Below, piece after piece: positions 1 to 7,818 of a stretch of DNA of 64,000 nucleotides. The translations under genes and the position numbers were made by a program. Numbering within the stretch: position 1 is the first letter of the stretch; each line of letters begins with the position of its first letter. Origin of the DNA: Brevibacterium limosum (GTDB lineage: Bacteria; Actinomycetota; Actinomycetes; Actinomycetales; Brevibacteriaceae). The notes below the pieces were generated by a model. The model had not been told where the DNA came from, did no database searches, and was given only the letters and a program-made list of their open reading frames with translations. The stretch lies in the NCBI RefSeq assembly GCF_011617705.1, contig NZ_CP050154.1:2170001-2234000 (forward strand), given 5' to 3'.

Positions 1-138
1 TGCTCCGCCCGCCGCGATGAGCGGCAGGCCGCAGCAGAGCAGCAACGGAAGCGCGCAGCATGCCAGTAGGAGCAGCCCGGTCCCTGCGGCGACGATGGGA
101 CCGGCGCGCCGTTCGTCGCGGTCGTGATCGGCGCTCAT
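1..138 (-). CDS. Small membrane protein of mer module (partial)
   Basis: The gene starts with ATG at 138 and runs off the left edge, so only 46 residues are visible. After a charged N-terminus (MSADHDRDERR) comes a long hydrophobic stretch rich in Leu, Cys and Gly, with two CC pairs, which should form a membrane segment. A purine-rich RBS (GGAAGAGG) lies 7-8 nt upstream. It follows merA on the same strand by about 50 nt and is probably co-transcribed. Cys-containing small membrane proteins beside merA often take part in Hg(II) handling, but that role is inferred from position only. The C-terminus is not in the window. Confidence 0.6.
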   Translation of the reverse strand, partial: MSADHDRDERRAGPIVAAGTGLLLLACCALPLLLCCGLPLIAAGGA

Positions 139-187
139 CGTCTGCACCTCTTCCGGATGAGATCTCCCCGATTGCATGCGTTGCCGT

Positions 188-1612
188 TCATGCGCAGCAC
201 GAGAGCAGTGACGGGTCGGTGGTGAAGGACTTCGCGGCGATCCGGATGCCTTCGGTCATGGTCAGGTAGGGGGCCCAGGCGTCGGCGACTTCGGCGATGG
301 TCTTGCCGAGCACGTGGACGCCTGCGGCGGCGAGTTCCCCGGCGTCCTTGGCGACGGCGGTGAGGCCGAGGATCTCGCTCGTATCGGCGTTCACGACGAT
401 CTTGATGAACCCGCGGGTGTCGCGGTTGATCACCGCCCGGGGCACATACTCCAGGGGCAGCACGCGGCAGTCGCAGCGGATCCCCGCGGCGACGACCTCC
501 TTCTCGGTCATCCCGACCGCGCCGATCGCCGGTCCGGTGAACGTCACCCGCGGCAGATGGGAGTAGTCGACGGACCGGTCGGCGTCGGCGAACGCGTTCT
601 CGGCAACGAGGGTGCCGTGGTGGGCCGCGACGTAGACGAACTCCGGGTGCCCGGTCACGTCGCCCGCGGCCCAGATCCGCGGGTTCGACGACTGCAGATG
701 GTCGGAGACGACCACCTCGCCGGAGTCCCCGGTCTTCACCCCGACCGCATCGAGGTTCAAGCCGTCGGTGACGGGACGGCGTCCGAGGGCGACGAGCACC
801 TGGTCGGCGCGGAACTCCTGCGAGCCGCCGGACACGTCCGCGGTAACCACGACCTGCCCGGTCGCCGCGTCCCGGGACACCCGGGTCGGCACCGCGCGGC
901 GGACCACCCGGATGCCCTCGTCGGCGAACACCTCCTGCAGTGTCCGGGACACCTCCGGCTCCTCCTTCGACGCGAGCCGGGACCGCACCAGCACGGTGAC
1001 CTGGGAGCCGAGGCGGGCGAACAGCTGCGCCTGCTCCAGGGCAACGTAGCCGCCGCCGAGCACCAGCATCGACTCGGGGACCTCGGTCAGGTCCATCGCC
1101 GTGGTCGAGGTCAGGTACCCGGCCTCGTCCAGGCCGTCGATCGGCGGAGCCCACGGCCGCGCACCGGTGGCGACCAGGTAGTGCTCGGCCTCGATCGTCT
1201 CGACCGCTCCGTCTGCGGCGGTGACCTCCAACACCGGCGCGTCCGGGGTGCCCGCGAACCCGGCGTCTCCCCGCCGGACGTGCCACCCGTATGAATCGGC
1301 GACGTCGGCGTACTTCTCGCCCCGCATCGTCTCGACCAACGCCTGCTTCCCGGCGATCAGCGCGGGCATGTCCACTGGGCCTGCCGTCGTCGCGATCCCC
1401 GGGAACCGGTCGGCGGCGTCGGCGGCGACGTGCCGTGCATCGGCGGCGGCGATGAGGGCCTTCGACGGCACGCAGCCCGTGTTCACGCAGGTGCCGCCGA
1501 GCGTGCCACGCTCGATCATCACCACCGACTTCCCGAGCATGGTCGCGCGAATCGCGGCGGCGAACGCTCCGCCGCCCGATCCGATGATGGCGAGATCGTA
1601 CTTCGTAGGCAT
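188..1612 (-). CDS. merA: Mercuric reductase MerA
   Basis: This is a cytoplasmic flavoprotein that reduces Hg(II) to volatile Hg(0) with NADPH. The FAD-binding motif GSGGGAFAA lies at residues 11-19, the redox-active disulfide GTCVNTGCVPSK carries C42 and C47, an NAD(P)-binding GGGYVALE follows mid-protein, and the protein ends SLLSCCA, the vicinal Cys pair that hands Hg to the active site and distinguishes MerA from lipoamide and glutathione reductases. At 474 aa it lacks the N-terminal heavy-metal-associated domain found in many MerA proteins. ATG at 1612 is preferred over the TTG at 1627 because GGGAG sits 5 nt before it. A MerR-type promoter lies just upstream. Confidence 0.95.
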   Translation of the reverse strand: MPTKYDLAIIGSGGGAFAAAIRATMLGKSVVMIERGTLGGTCVNTGCVPSKALIAAADARHVAADAADRFPGIATTAGPVDMPALIAGKQALVETMRGEKYADVADSYGWHVRRGDAGFAGTPDAPVLEVTAADGAVETIEAEHYLVATGARPWAPPIDGLDEAGYLTSTTAMDLTEVPESMLVLGGGYVALEQAQLFARLGSQVTVLVRSRLASKEEPEVSRTLQEVFADEGIRVVRRAVPTRVSRDAATGQVVVTADVSGGSQEFRADQVLVALGRRPVTDGLNLDAVGVKTGDSGEVVVSDHLQSSNPRIWAAGDVTGHPEFVYVAAHHGTLVAENAFADADRSVDYSHLPRVTFTGPAIGAVGMTEKEVVAAGIRCDCRVLPLEYVPRAVINRDTRGFIKIVVNADTSEILGLTAVAKDAGELAAAGVHVLGKTIAEVADAWAPYLTMTEGIRIAAKSFTTDPSLLSCCA

Positions 1613-1654
1613 CGCTGCTCCCGTCAAGGCTTGGACTTCTGTTCCGTTTCAGCC

Positions 1655-1686
1655 ATACTGGACCTTCCAGTGCAGGGGAAGGTCAA
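1655..1686 (-). promoter_or_regulatory. merA promoter with MerR-family operator
   Basis: On the minus strand TTGACC (1686-1681) and CAGTAT (1660-1655) form -35 and -10 boxes 20 bp apart. The over-long spacer contains a perfect dyad, GACCTTCC-N8-GGAAGGTC (1661-1684). A dyad inside a 19-20 bp spacer is the hallmark of promoters activated by DNA distortion by MerR-family regulators. It lies between divergent merA and merR, so the same site probably also controls merR. Confidence 0.85.
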
Positions 1687-1718
1687 GCGTGGCCCCTGCC
1701 GAATGATCGGAGGCCGCA

Positions 1719-2108
1719 ATGCGCATCGGAGAACTCGCCGAACGCGCGGGCACCACCTCGAAGACGCTCCGGTTCTACGAAGAGCAGGGACTGCTGCCCC
1801 CGGCCGACCGGACGCCATCCGGGTACCGCGACTACGCGTCCGACGCCGTCGCCCGGATCGACTTCGTTCACCGTGGCCAGGCCGCAGGCCTCACCCTCGC
1901 CCAGATCCGCCAAATCCTCGACATCCGCGACAGCGGCCACGCGCCCTGCGAGCACGTGCGAGACCTCCTCGACGCGCGCCTGGCCGAGATCGAGCAGCAG
2001 ATCGCCCAGCTCACCGCCCTGCACGGCACCATCGCCGACCTCCGGCACGACGCCGCGCACCCGGACCCCGACACATGCAGCCCAGACCAGGTCTGCCGGT
2101 ACCTGTAG
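1719..2108 (+). CDS. merR: MerR-family Hg(II)-responsive regulator
   Basis: The 129-aa protein has the MerR winged HTH at residues 1-38 (MRIGELAERAGTTSKTLRFYE), a dimerisation helix at about 80-110, and three Cys: C77 in HAPCEHV, and C120 and C126 in CSPDQVC. MerR itself binds Hg(II) with three Cys, one at the start of the dimer helix and two in the C-terminal loop, so a soft-metal sensor is well supported. The C-terminal Cys pair is 6 residues apart, closer than the 9 of the Tn501 protein. The RBS CGGAGG lies 5-6 nt upstream. It is divergent from merA and faces a matching operator, which makes mercury the likely ligand. Confidence 0.88.
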   Translation: MRIGELAERAGTTSKTLRFYEEQGLLPPADRTPSGYRDYASDAVARIDFVHRGQAAGLTLAQIRQILDIRDSGHAPCEHVRDLLDARLAEIEQQIAQLTALHGTIADLRHDAAHPDPDTCSPDQVCRYL

Positions 2109-2147
2109 AGGGACGCGGACCGAGAAAACGAGAGCCATAACACGAAC

Positions 2148-2161
2148 ATGCGCTAGCGCAT
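2148..2161. repeat. 14-bp perfect palindrome at mer/LLM junction
   Basis: ATGCGCTAGCGCAT is a perfect palindrome placed exactly where the luciferase-like reading frame loses homology to its family, about 40 bp after merR. It could be a recombination or insertion scar, or coincidence. No target-site duplication can be tested because the other end is outside the window. Confidence 0.4.
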
Positions 2162-2395
2162 ATCGATGACCCCGGTGCCGATCTCGATCGTGCGGGTCCT
2201 CGCGGCGATCGTCGACAGCAGCGGAACCGGAGAGGCCGCCTGAGGTGCGAAATGGTGGACACGGAAGTAGGCGCCGTTGATGCCGAGTTCGTCGGCGCCG
2301 ACGGAGATCTCCACGGCGTCCCGCAGCATCTGCCCGGCGTTCAGTTCGCCTTCTGCGTCATAGTGTCCGAAGCTCAAGAATCCGAAAGACTTCAT
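2153..2395 (-). pseudogene. Truncated luciferase-like monooxygenase (5' fragment)
   Basis: The fragment encodes 80 aa that match the N-terminus of LLM-class flavin-dependent oxidoreductases (MKSFGFLSFGHY at the start, ELGINGAYFRVHHFA and IEIGTGVIDMR further on). Family members are normally about 340 aa and continue DMRYENP after this point. Here the frame reads DMR and then a TAG stop created at the junction with mer-side DNA. Three-quarters of the protein, including most of the TIM barrel, is missing, so the product should be inactive. The 3' part is not found in the window. Confidence 0.85.
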
Positions 2396-2474
2396 GGCGG
2401 ATCAACCTGCATCGTGTGACACCTATTCCCACCACAGCAAAGGTGCCTCGGCCTGGGGCCCTGCGGCCACGAGA

Positions 2475-2502
2475 AAGGCCCCGTCCGATCGGACGGGGCC
2501 TT
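2475..2502 (-). terminator. Terminator downstream of tRNA-Asn
   Basis: A perfect 28-bp palindrome (AAGGCCCCGTCCGA and its complement) lies 5 bp beyond the 3' end of tRNA-Asn and is followed on the minus strand by TTTCTCG. Its position and stability fit a rho-independent terminator for the tRNA. Confidence 0.75.
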
Positions 2503-2507
2503 GGCTG

Positions 2508-2580
2508 CTCCCCCGGCTGGGCTCGAACCAGCGACCCTTCGATTAACAGTCGAATGCTCTGCCAACTGAGCTACGGAGGA
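2508..2580 (-). tRNA. tRNA-Asn (GUU)
   Basis: A 73-nt cloverleaf on the minus strand. The acceptor TCCTCCG pairs with CGGGGGA, with discriminator G. The D-arm is AGCTCAGTTGGCAGAGC, the anticodon loop CTGTTAA carries GTT, and the T-arm is GCTGGTTCGAGCCCAGC. CCA is not encoded. Confidence 0.96.
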
Positions 2581-2610
2581 CTGCCGCAGTCTCCTGCGGA
2601 CGTGCTCTCC

Positions 2611-2640
2611 AGCTTAGCAAACCTCCCGGCCTGCGAACAA
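2611..2640 (-). promoter_or_regulatory. tRNA-Asn promoter
   Basis: On the minus strand TTGTTC (2640-2635) and TAAGCT (2616-2611) are 18 bp apart and end 30 bp before the tRNA. The tRNA-Ala(CGC) promoter has the same -10 and the same spacing. Confidence 0.65.
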
Positions 2641-2813
2641 AATGGCGCAGAGTGCTTTAGCTCACAGAATTCAGGGTTTCCCCACTCGTCGCCGCAGGGT
2701 TGCCTTACAGTCAGGACAAACACAGTCCACAGCCATCTTCGCCGCCGTCGTGCGCGATAGACTCGAAGCGATCCGCTCCCCACATCTGCACCGTCGATAC
2801 CGGAAGACTCATC

Positions 2814-3725
2814 GTGACCATAGTGGCAATCGCCCTCGCCGTCCTCGCGGCCGTGGCACTGGCCTATGGCGCCCTGTATCAGCACGACGCGGTGGCGGGT
2901 CAGGATGACTCTCACAACGGACTCAGCTGGGCGCATTTCGCCGAGCTGCTGCGCAACCGCCGGTGGCTCGTCGGCCTGATGATCCTCGGTTTGGGAACGG
3001 CAGGGAATTTCGTCGCCCTGGCCCTGGCACCGGTGATGGTGGTCCAGCCGATCGGGGCGTTCTCACTCATCGTCTCCGTGCTGCTCGGGGTGCGTCACCG
3101 CGGACTCCAGGTCAACAGGCGGCTCGTCCAGTCCGTCATCTGGTGCACCGCCGGTGTGACGCTCTTCGTCGCGCTCTCGGCCACGACCGCGCAGTCCGAG
3201 GTCCACCTCGGTGCCGATGCGCTCCCGCTGTTCTGGATCACCGCCGTCGCCGTCGTCGTCGGCCTGGTGATCATGCTGGCCTTCCGACATGCCCCGCAAC
3301 TCGTGCTCATCATCGCCGCCGGACTGCTCTTCGCCTGCGTGGCGACGAACGCCCACCTCGTCAGCGTCCAGTTCCTCCAGGCCGGGCTCGATCAGGTCAC
3401 CTGGATCAATGTCGCCGCACTGCTGGCGGGCGTGGCGCTGGGGTCCTGGTTCGTCCAGAATGCCTATGCGGCAGGGCCTCCTGAGATGGTCATCGCCGGG
3501 CTGACCGTCATCGACCCGATCGGCGCCGTCATCCTCGGCACCATCGTCCTCGGCGAGGCGGCCCACTCCCCCGTCTGGCTGATCGTGCTCATCACGCTCA
3601 CCGGATTGGTCGCCTGCGCGGCCGTCGTTGTATTGTCGCGGTATCATCCCGATGTCAGAGATCGAGAAGCTCAGCGCAGGGACGCCCGCCGTTCCGACAC
3701 CATGACCGACACCGAGGAGAGCTGA
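2814..3725 (+). CDS. DMT-superfamily-like multispanning membrane protein
   Basis: The 303-aa protein has about nine hydrophobic segments, beginning immediately with TIVAIALAVLAAVALAYGAL, and a charged cytoplasmic tail. The tandem layout and motifs such as VVQPIGAFSLIVSVLLG and TVIDPIGAVILGTIVLGE near the C-terminus resemble drug/metabolite transporter family proteins, in which the latter segment is typical of the last EamA helices. The substrate is unknown. GTG at 2814 is chosen because GGAAG lies 7 nt upstream and because the extra N-terminal residues of the longer frame overlap promoter-like DNA and are not membrane-like. The glycosyltransferase gene starts 4 nt after its stop, suggesting an operon. 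Confidence 0.7.
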   Translation: MTIVAIALAVLAAVALAYGALYQHDAVAGQDDSHNGLSWAHFAELLRNRRWLVGLMILGLGTAGNFVALALAPVMVVQPIGAFSLIVSVLLGVRHRGLQVNRRLVQSVIWCTAGVTLFVALSATTAQSEVHLGADALPLFWITAVAVVVGLVIMLAFRHAPQLVLIIAAGLLFACVATNAHLVSVQFLQAGLDQVTWINVAALLAGVALGSWFVQNAYAAGPPEMVIAGLTVIDPIGAVILGTIVLGEAAHSPVWLIVLITLTGLVACAAVVVLSRYHPDVRDREAQRRDARRSDTMTDTEES

Positions 3726-3728
3726 ATC

Positions 3729-4937
3729 CTGTCTGCGCACCGTCCCACTCAGAAACGCCGAATCCTCATTCCGGCGGAGACGTACGCCCCCGAAGTCAAC
3801 GGTGCCGCGAAGTTCGCCGAACGGTTGGCCGAAGGACTCGCCGACCGCGGCAATGACGTCCACGTCGCCTGCCCCTCAGCGACGGGCAAGCCCTCGGTCA
3901 GCGTGGAGAACGGTGTCACCGTTCACCGCCTCACCGCCCACCGGTGGCCTCTGCACCCGACCTGGATGATCTGCATGCCGTGGGAGACGAAGCCTGAGCT
4001 CTCGCGACTCCTCGACAGCGTCCGCCCCGATGTCGTGCATACTCAAGCCCATTTCGTCATCGGCCGTTACGCGTTCTCCGAATCGATCCGGCGCGGAATC
4101 CCCGTCGTGGCCACGAACCATTTCATGCCGGACAACGTCCGCCCCTACCTCAAGGCCCCGAAGGCGGTTCTCGACGGCGGCACCGCCATCGCCTGGTGGG
4201 ACCTGCGCCGGAAGTTCCAGTCCGCCGATTTCATCACGGTCCCCACCCAGCTGGCCGCCGATCTGCTCACCGAGAACGGATTCTCCTCCCCCATCCGGGC
4301 GGTGTCCTGCGGGATCGACCTGCAGCGCTTCGCTCATCTGCGTGAACTCGACTGCGCCGAGTCACGGTCCATTCCCCCGCGCGTCCTCTTCGTCGGACGC
4401 CTCTCCTCGGAGAAGCATGCCGCCGACATCGTCGAGGCCGTGGCGAAGACCGATCCGGAGCTGGGACTCGAAGCCGATATCGTCGGCGGCGGTGACCAGG
4501 AGGAGCCGCTGAAGCAGCTGGCGTCCGAACTCGGCATCGCCGATCGTGTGCATGTGCTCGGAAAGATCAGCGACAAGGCTCTGATGGAGGCTTACCAGCG
4601 CTGCACCTTCTTCTGCATGCCCTCGACCGCTGAGCTGCAGTCCATCGCCACCCTCGAGGCGCTGGCCTCCCGCAAGCCCGTGGTGCTTGCCGACGCGGTG
4701 GCGCTGCCGCACCTCGTCCGCGACGGCGTCAACGGGTATCTGTTCCCGCCGCGTGATATCGACGCGTTGGCCGATCGCTTCACCCGCATCTGCCGGATGC
4801 CCGATGCCGAACTCGATGACATGTCGAAGGCGTCACTCGACGTCGTGGCCAAACATGATATCGAATACACCCTCGACACCTTCGAAGCGATCTACGACGG
4901 AGTCATCCGAGACGCCATCGACTCGTCGGCGGCCTGA
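3729..4937 (+). CDS. GT4-family glycosyltransferase
   Basis: This is a cytoplasmic or membrane-associated retaining glycosyltransferase of the GT-B fold. The N-terminal domain opens with RRILIPAETYAPEVNGAAKF. The acceptor-side motif ATNHFMPDNVRPYL resembles diacylglycerol glucosyl- or mannosyltransferases of Gram-positive glycolipid synthesis. The donor domain has LFVGRLSSEKH and a C-terminal EALASRKPVV in the nucleotide-sugar E-x7-E region. The first ATG/GTG/TTG in frame (TTG 3825) would delete the first beta strand, so the likely start is CTG at 3729, 8-9 nt after GAGGAGAG. That makes 402 aa. Glycolipid substrate is inferred; donor and acceptor are unknown. Confidence 0.8.
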   Translation: MSAHRPTQKRRILIPAETYAPEVNGAAKFAERLAEGLADRGNDVHVACPSATGKPSVSVENGVTVHRLTAHRWPLHPTWMICMPWETKPELSRLLDSVRPDVVHTQAHFVIGRYAFSESIRRGIPVVATNHFMPDNVRPYLKAPKAVLDGGTAIAWWDLRRKFQSADFITVPTQLAADLLTENGFSSPIRAVSCGIDLQRFAHLRELDCAESRSIPPRVLFVGRLSSEKHAADIVEAVAKTDPELGLEADIVGGGDQEEPLKQLASELGIADRVHVLGKISDKALMEAYQRCTFFCMPSTAELQSIATLEALASRKPVVLADAVALPHLVRDGVNGYLFPPRDIDALADRFTRICRMPDAELDDMSKASLDVVAKHDIEYTLDTFEAIYDGVIRDAIDSSAA

Positions 4938-4950
4938 GGGCGCAGCGGCC

Positions 4951-5889
4951 TCACGAATCCGCAGGCGCGACGAAGACCATCGGTGCCGTCGACATTCGAG
5001 CGAAGTCGACTCCGGAGATCATGTCATCGACGGACTTCCACCGACCGCCGACGTCGCCGAAGCCCAGTGACTGCTGCGTCCAGGCGAAGAAGTCCGGGAC
5101 AGCCCACCCGAGGCTGCGCAGCTGCTGATAGGTCACTGCTCCATCGCGCTTGGCCAGTCGCTGACCGCTCTCGTTGAGCACCAGCGGCACATGCAGCCAG
5201 CCCGGCTGGGGCAGTCCCAACAGCTCGGCCAGATAGGCCTGACGAGGCGCTGAGGAAGCGAGATCGTCCCCCCGCAGAATCTCGTCGATTCCGCTCGCTG
5301 CGTCATCGACGACGACGGTGAGGTTGTAGGCGAAGATGCCGTCGCCTCGCCGCAGCACGAGATCGTCGACGAGGGCATCCACCCGGCCCAGCAGCACATC
5401 GTCGACGCGGTGCTCTCGATTGTCCGCGCGCAGACGCAGCGCCGGTCGACGGTTGTTCGCCTCCAGTCTCCTCCGGTGAGACTTCCGTTCACCCTCACCG
5501 AGGTTGCGGCAGGTCCCGGGATACGCCCCGGGTGGTGCGTGCGGCGCACTCGGTGCCTCGGCGATGTCCTTGCGTGAGCAATAGCATTCGTAGACGAGCC
5601 CATCCGCCGCCAGCTTCGCAATCGCGGCCGAGTATTCCTCGGCGCGTCCGGATTGGACCACAGGCGGCTCATCGGGAGTGACTCCGAGTTCGGCGAAGAT
5701 TTCGAGCTGTGAGTCGGCCGCTCCGGCCTTCACCCGGTCGAGGTCTTCGATCCTCCACAGGAACCGTCGGCCCGTCTGCCGGGCTCGCACATAGCTGAGC
5801 AGTCCGGAGCGGATGTTGCCGATGTGGAGGTCACCGCTCGGGCTCGGAGCGAAACGGCCGGCGCCGACAGCTGGGTCGGATCCGGTCAC
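4951..5889 (-). CDS. gluQ: Glutamyl-Q tRNA(Asp) synthetase
   Basis: This is a class I synthetase-like enzyme that activates glutamate and attaches it to queuosine at position 34 of tRNA-Asp. It has the HIGH-equivalent HIGN in PSPSGDLHIGN, a Zn site built from CYCSRKDI and the later YPGTCR, and a KMSKS-equivalent LAKRDG. At 312 aa it lacks the anticodon-binding domain of GluRS, which defines the GluQ type. It overlaps the preceding acetyltransferase by 4 nt (ATGA) and is converging on the glycosyltransferase gene. Whether this organism makes queuosine cannot be judged from the window. Confidence 0.9.
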   Translation of the reverse strand: MTGSDPAVGAGRFAPSPSGDLHIGNIRSGLLSYVRARQTGRRFLWRIEDLDRVKAGAADSQLEIFAELGVTPDEPPVVQSGRAEEYSAAIAKLAADGLVYECYCSRKDIAEAPSAPHAPPGAYPGTCRNLGEGERKSHRRRLEANNRRPALRLRADNREHRVDDVLLGRVDALVDDLVLRRGDGIFAYNLTVVVDDAASGIDEILRGDDLASSAPRQAYLAELLGLPQPGWLHVPLVLNESGQRLAKRDGAVTYQQLRSLGWAVPDFFAWTQQSLGFGDVGGRWKSVDDMISGVDFARMSTAPMVFVAPADS

Positions 5890-6206
5890 TGACGGGACAC
5901 GAGATCGCCGTACTGCGGGAAGCGTTCGAGGTAGTCCTGCACATAGGAACAGGTCGGCACGATTGACGACCCATCGGTCCTGATGAGGTCGAGCACCTGC
6001 GTGACGAGGGTACGGGCGAAGCCGCGTCTGGAGAAGTCTTCGGAGATGATCGTGTGCTGCAGCTCCACGGTGTTCTCATCGATGACCTGGTAGGCGAGGA
6101 ACCCGATGAACTCCCCCGGGGTCTCATCGGTGAACAGTTCGTACCGTTCGCGGTCGAGGTTCTTCACGACTCTGACCGGTATGGGGCTGAGCTGAGGCTC
6201 TGGCAT
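5886..6206 (-). CDS. GNAT-like N-acetyltransferase (YjdJ/COG2388 type)
   Basis: A 106-aa compact protein with the short GNAT fold: substrate strands ETPGEFIGFLAYQVIDENTVELQHTII, then an acetyl-CoA loop SRRGFARTLVTQVLDLIR, and a C-terminal CSYVQDYLERFPQY that closely matches the family ending C-x-Y-v-x-x-y-f/l-x-x-h/f-P-e-y. Family members are small acetyltransferases of unclear substrate. RBS AAGGAG lies 7 nt before ATG 6206, and its stop overlaps the start of gluQ. Confidence 0.8.
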   Translation of the reverse strand: MPEPQLSPIPVRVVKNLDRERYELFTDETPGEFIGFLAYQVIDENTVELQHTIISEDFSRRGFARTLVTQVLDLIRTDGSSIVPTCSYVQDYLERFPQYGDLVSRQ

Positions 6207-6251
6207 TGGTGCACTCCTTCATGGCCGACTCCTAAGTGAACGATACATGGT

Positions 6252-6288
6252 GTCGCGTGGCCCGACCGGCGACAGCCGGGCCCGCGAC
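6252..6288 (-). terminator. Terminator of the glutamate importer operon
   Basis: An imperfect hairpin, GTCGCG-t-GGCCCG with CGGGCC-CGCGAC and a 12-nt loop, lies 11 bp beyond the gluD stop. No clear T-run follows, so termination may be rho-assisted. Confidence 0.55.
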
Positions 6289-6299
6289 GACCATCGGGA

Positions 6300-7142
6300 T
6301 CAGTCGACGATCGCCGTGGTCAGCCCCTCGCCTTCGGTGTCGGCGGTGGTCTTGCGCTGAAGTCGGGCCTCGAGCCAGCGAGCGAACCCGGCGACGATCA
6401 TATTGATGATGATGAACAGGGCCGCACCGACGATGAACGTCGGCAGCAGGTTGTTGTACTCGCGGCCGATGAGGTTCACCTGGTAGAGCAGGTCCTGATA
6501 GGTGACGATGAAGCCCAGCGCCGAGTCCTTCAGCAGCACGACGATCTGTGCGATGATCGTCGGCATCATCGCACGCAGCGCCTGCGGCATGAGCACCAAG
6601 CTCATCACCTGACCCGACCGCAGCCCGATCGCCATGGCCGCTTCACGCTGACCGGTGGGCACGGCGAGGATGCCGGCGCGGATGATCTCGGCCAGCACCA
6701 TTCCGTTGTAGAGGGTGAGCCCGAAGACGACGGACCAGAAGGGACCGATATCGTTGCCGAACAGAAGGAACATCGCGAAGATGAGCAGCAGCACGGGCAC
6801 GCCGCGGAAGAACTCGAGGACGATCGTTCCGGGAACGGAGACGACCTTCCTGCTCGACAGCCTCAGGAGGGCGAAGACCACTCCGACCACCATCGCGAGG
6901 ACCGATGCCACGACCGCGACCCTGAGGGTGGCGAGCATGCCTTGGAACAGCACCGTCTGGATCTGGGCGAAGGTGAATGGGTACCACTTCTCGGGTTCGA
7001 GCTGACCGGCATCGGCGAACTTCCAGATCACAAAGGCCACGAGTGCCAGCAGAACGATCAGTGACACGATCGAGAGGATGATGTTGTTCCGGCGGGCCTT
7101 CGGGCCCGGTTCGTCGAACAGGACTTGGGTCGGTGCGCTCAT
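6300..7142 (-). CDS. gluD: Glutamate-type ABC importer permease (GluD-like)
   Basis: This is an inner-membrane permease of a polar-amino-acid ABC importer. An N-terminal membrane segment (about residues 20-42) precedes the five-helix BPD_transp_1 core, which carries the EAA coupling loop EAAMAIGLRSGQVMSLVLMPQA. The cytoplasmic tail (ARLQRKTTADTEGEG) is charged. At 280 aa it is longer than GluC because of the N-terminal extension, as in Corynebacterium GluD. It overlaps gluC by 4 nt and is the last gene of the operon gluA-gluB-gluC-gluD. Glutamate is inferred from the operon type. Confidence 0.85.
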   Translation of the reverse strand: MSAPTQVLFDEPGPKARRNNIILSIVSLIVLLALVAFVIWKFADAGQLEPEKWYPFTFAQIQTVLFQGMLATLRVAVVASVLAMVVGVVFALLRLSSRKVVSVPGTIVLEFFRGVPVLLLIFAMFLLFGNDIGPFWSVVFGLTLYNGMVLAEIIRAGILAVPTGQREAAMAIGLRSGQVMSLVLMPQALRAMMPTIIAQIVVLLKDSALGFIVTYQDLLYQVNLIGREYNNLLPTFIVGAALFIIINMIVAGFARWLEARLQRKTTADTEGEGLTTAIVD

Positions 7143-7801
7143 CGCAGAATCACCAGCTTCTTCTCCAGGTAGTCGAAGACACGGCCGAGCAGCAGAGCCA
7201 GGATCAGATAGGCCAGCGCTGTGCCGAAGAGCAGCGGGATGACGAGGTCACCACGGATTTCGATGGCGTTGCGCATCGCGGAAATGAGCTCTCGATTGTT
7301 GAACGCGGAGGCGATCGAGGTGTTCTTGAGCATCGCGATGATCACGCTGCCCAGCGGCGGGATGACCGTGCGGAATGCCTGAGGCAGAACCACTTCGCTC
7401 AAGGTCTGACCGAAGCCCAGGCCCACGGCGCGGGCGGCTTCGGCCTGTCCGACGGGAATCGTCGCGATTCCGGACTTCAACGTCTCCGCAACAAAGCATG
7501 CGGTGTAGGCGATGAGCGCGATCGTGGCGTAGACGAAGGAGTTGAACGAACTGGTCGACCCGAAGCGGATGTCGAGGAACGGCAGTCCGAACGCGCAGAA
7601 GAACATCACCAGAGTCAGCGGTGTGTTTCGGACGACGTTGATGTACGTCGATGCCGCGATGCGCAGCACCGGGGTCGGTGAGACCCGCATGGCGGCGAGC
7701 ACCGTGCCGAGGAGCATGGCTCCGACGAGGGCGACGGTGAAGAGTCTGATCGTTCCCCACGCACCGGAGAGGAACATCTGGAGAAGCTCCAGGTAATCCA
7801 T
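7139..7801 (-). CDS. gluC: Glutamate-type ABC importer permease (GluC-like)
   Basis: A 220-aa permease with about five membrane helices. The EAA motif EAARAVGLGFGQTLSEVVLPQAFR contacts the ATPase, and the N-terminal MDYLELLQMFLSGAWGTIRL is typical of HisM/GluC proteins. It should pair with GluD to form the channel. A strong hairpin in the 70 bp between gluB and this gene could lower permease expression relative to the binding protein. Confidence 0.87.
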   Translation of the reverse strand: MDYLELLQMFLSGAWGTIRLFTVALVGAMLLGTVLAAMRVSPTPVLRIAASTYINVVRNTPLTLVMFFCAFGLPFLDIRFGSTSSFNSFVYATIALIAYTACFVAETLKSGIATIPVGQAEAARAVGLGFGQTLSEVVLPQAFRTVIPPLGSVIIAMLKNTSIASAFNNRELISAMRNAIEIRGDLVIPLLFGTALAYLILALLLGRVFDYLEKKLVILR

Positions 7802-7818
7802 GGCAGATTCCTTAATCG

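Noticed and set aside
2148-2161. Attachment site for an integrative element at the nearby tRNA-Asn
   Set aside because: The palindrome does not match the tRNA sequence and the tRNA is intact 350 bp away; no integrase is seen.
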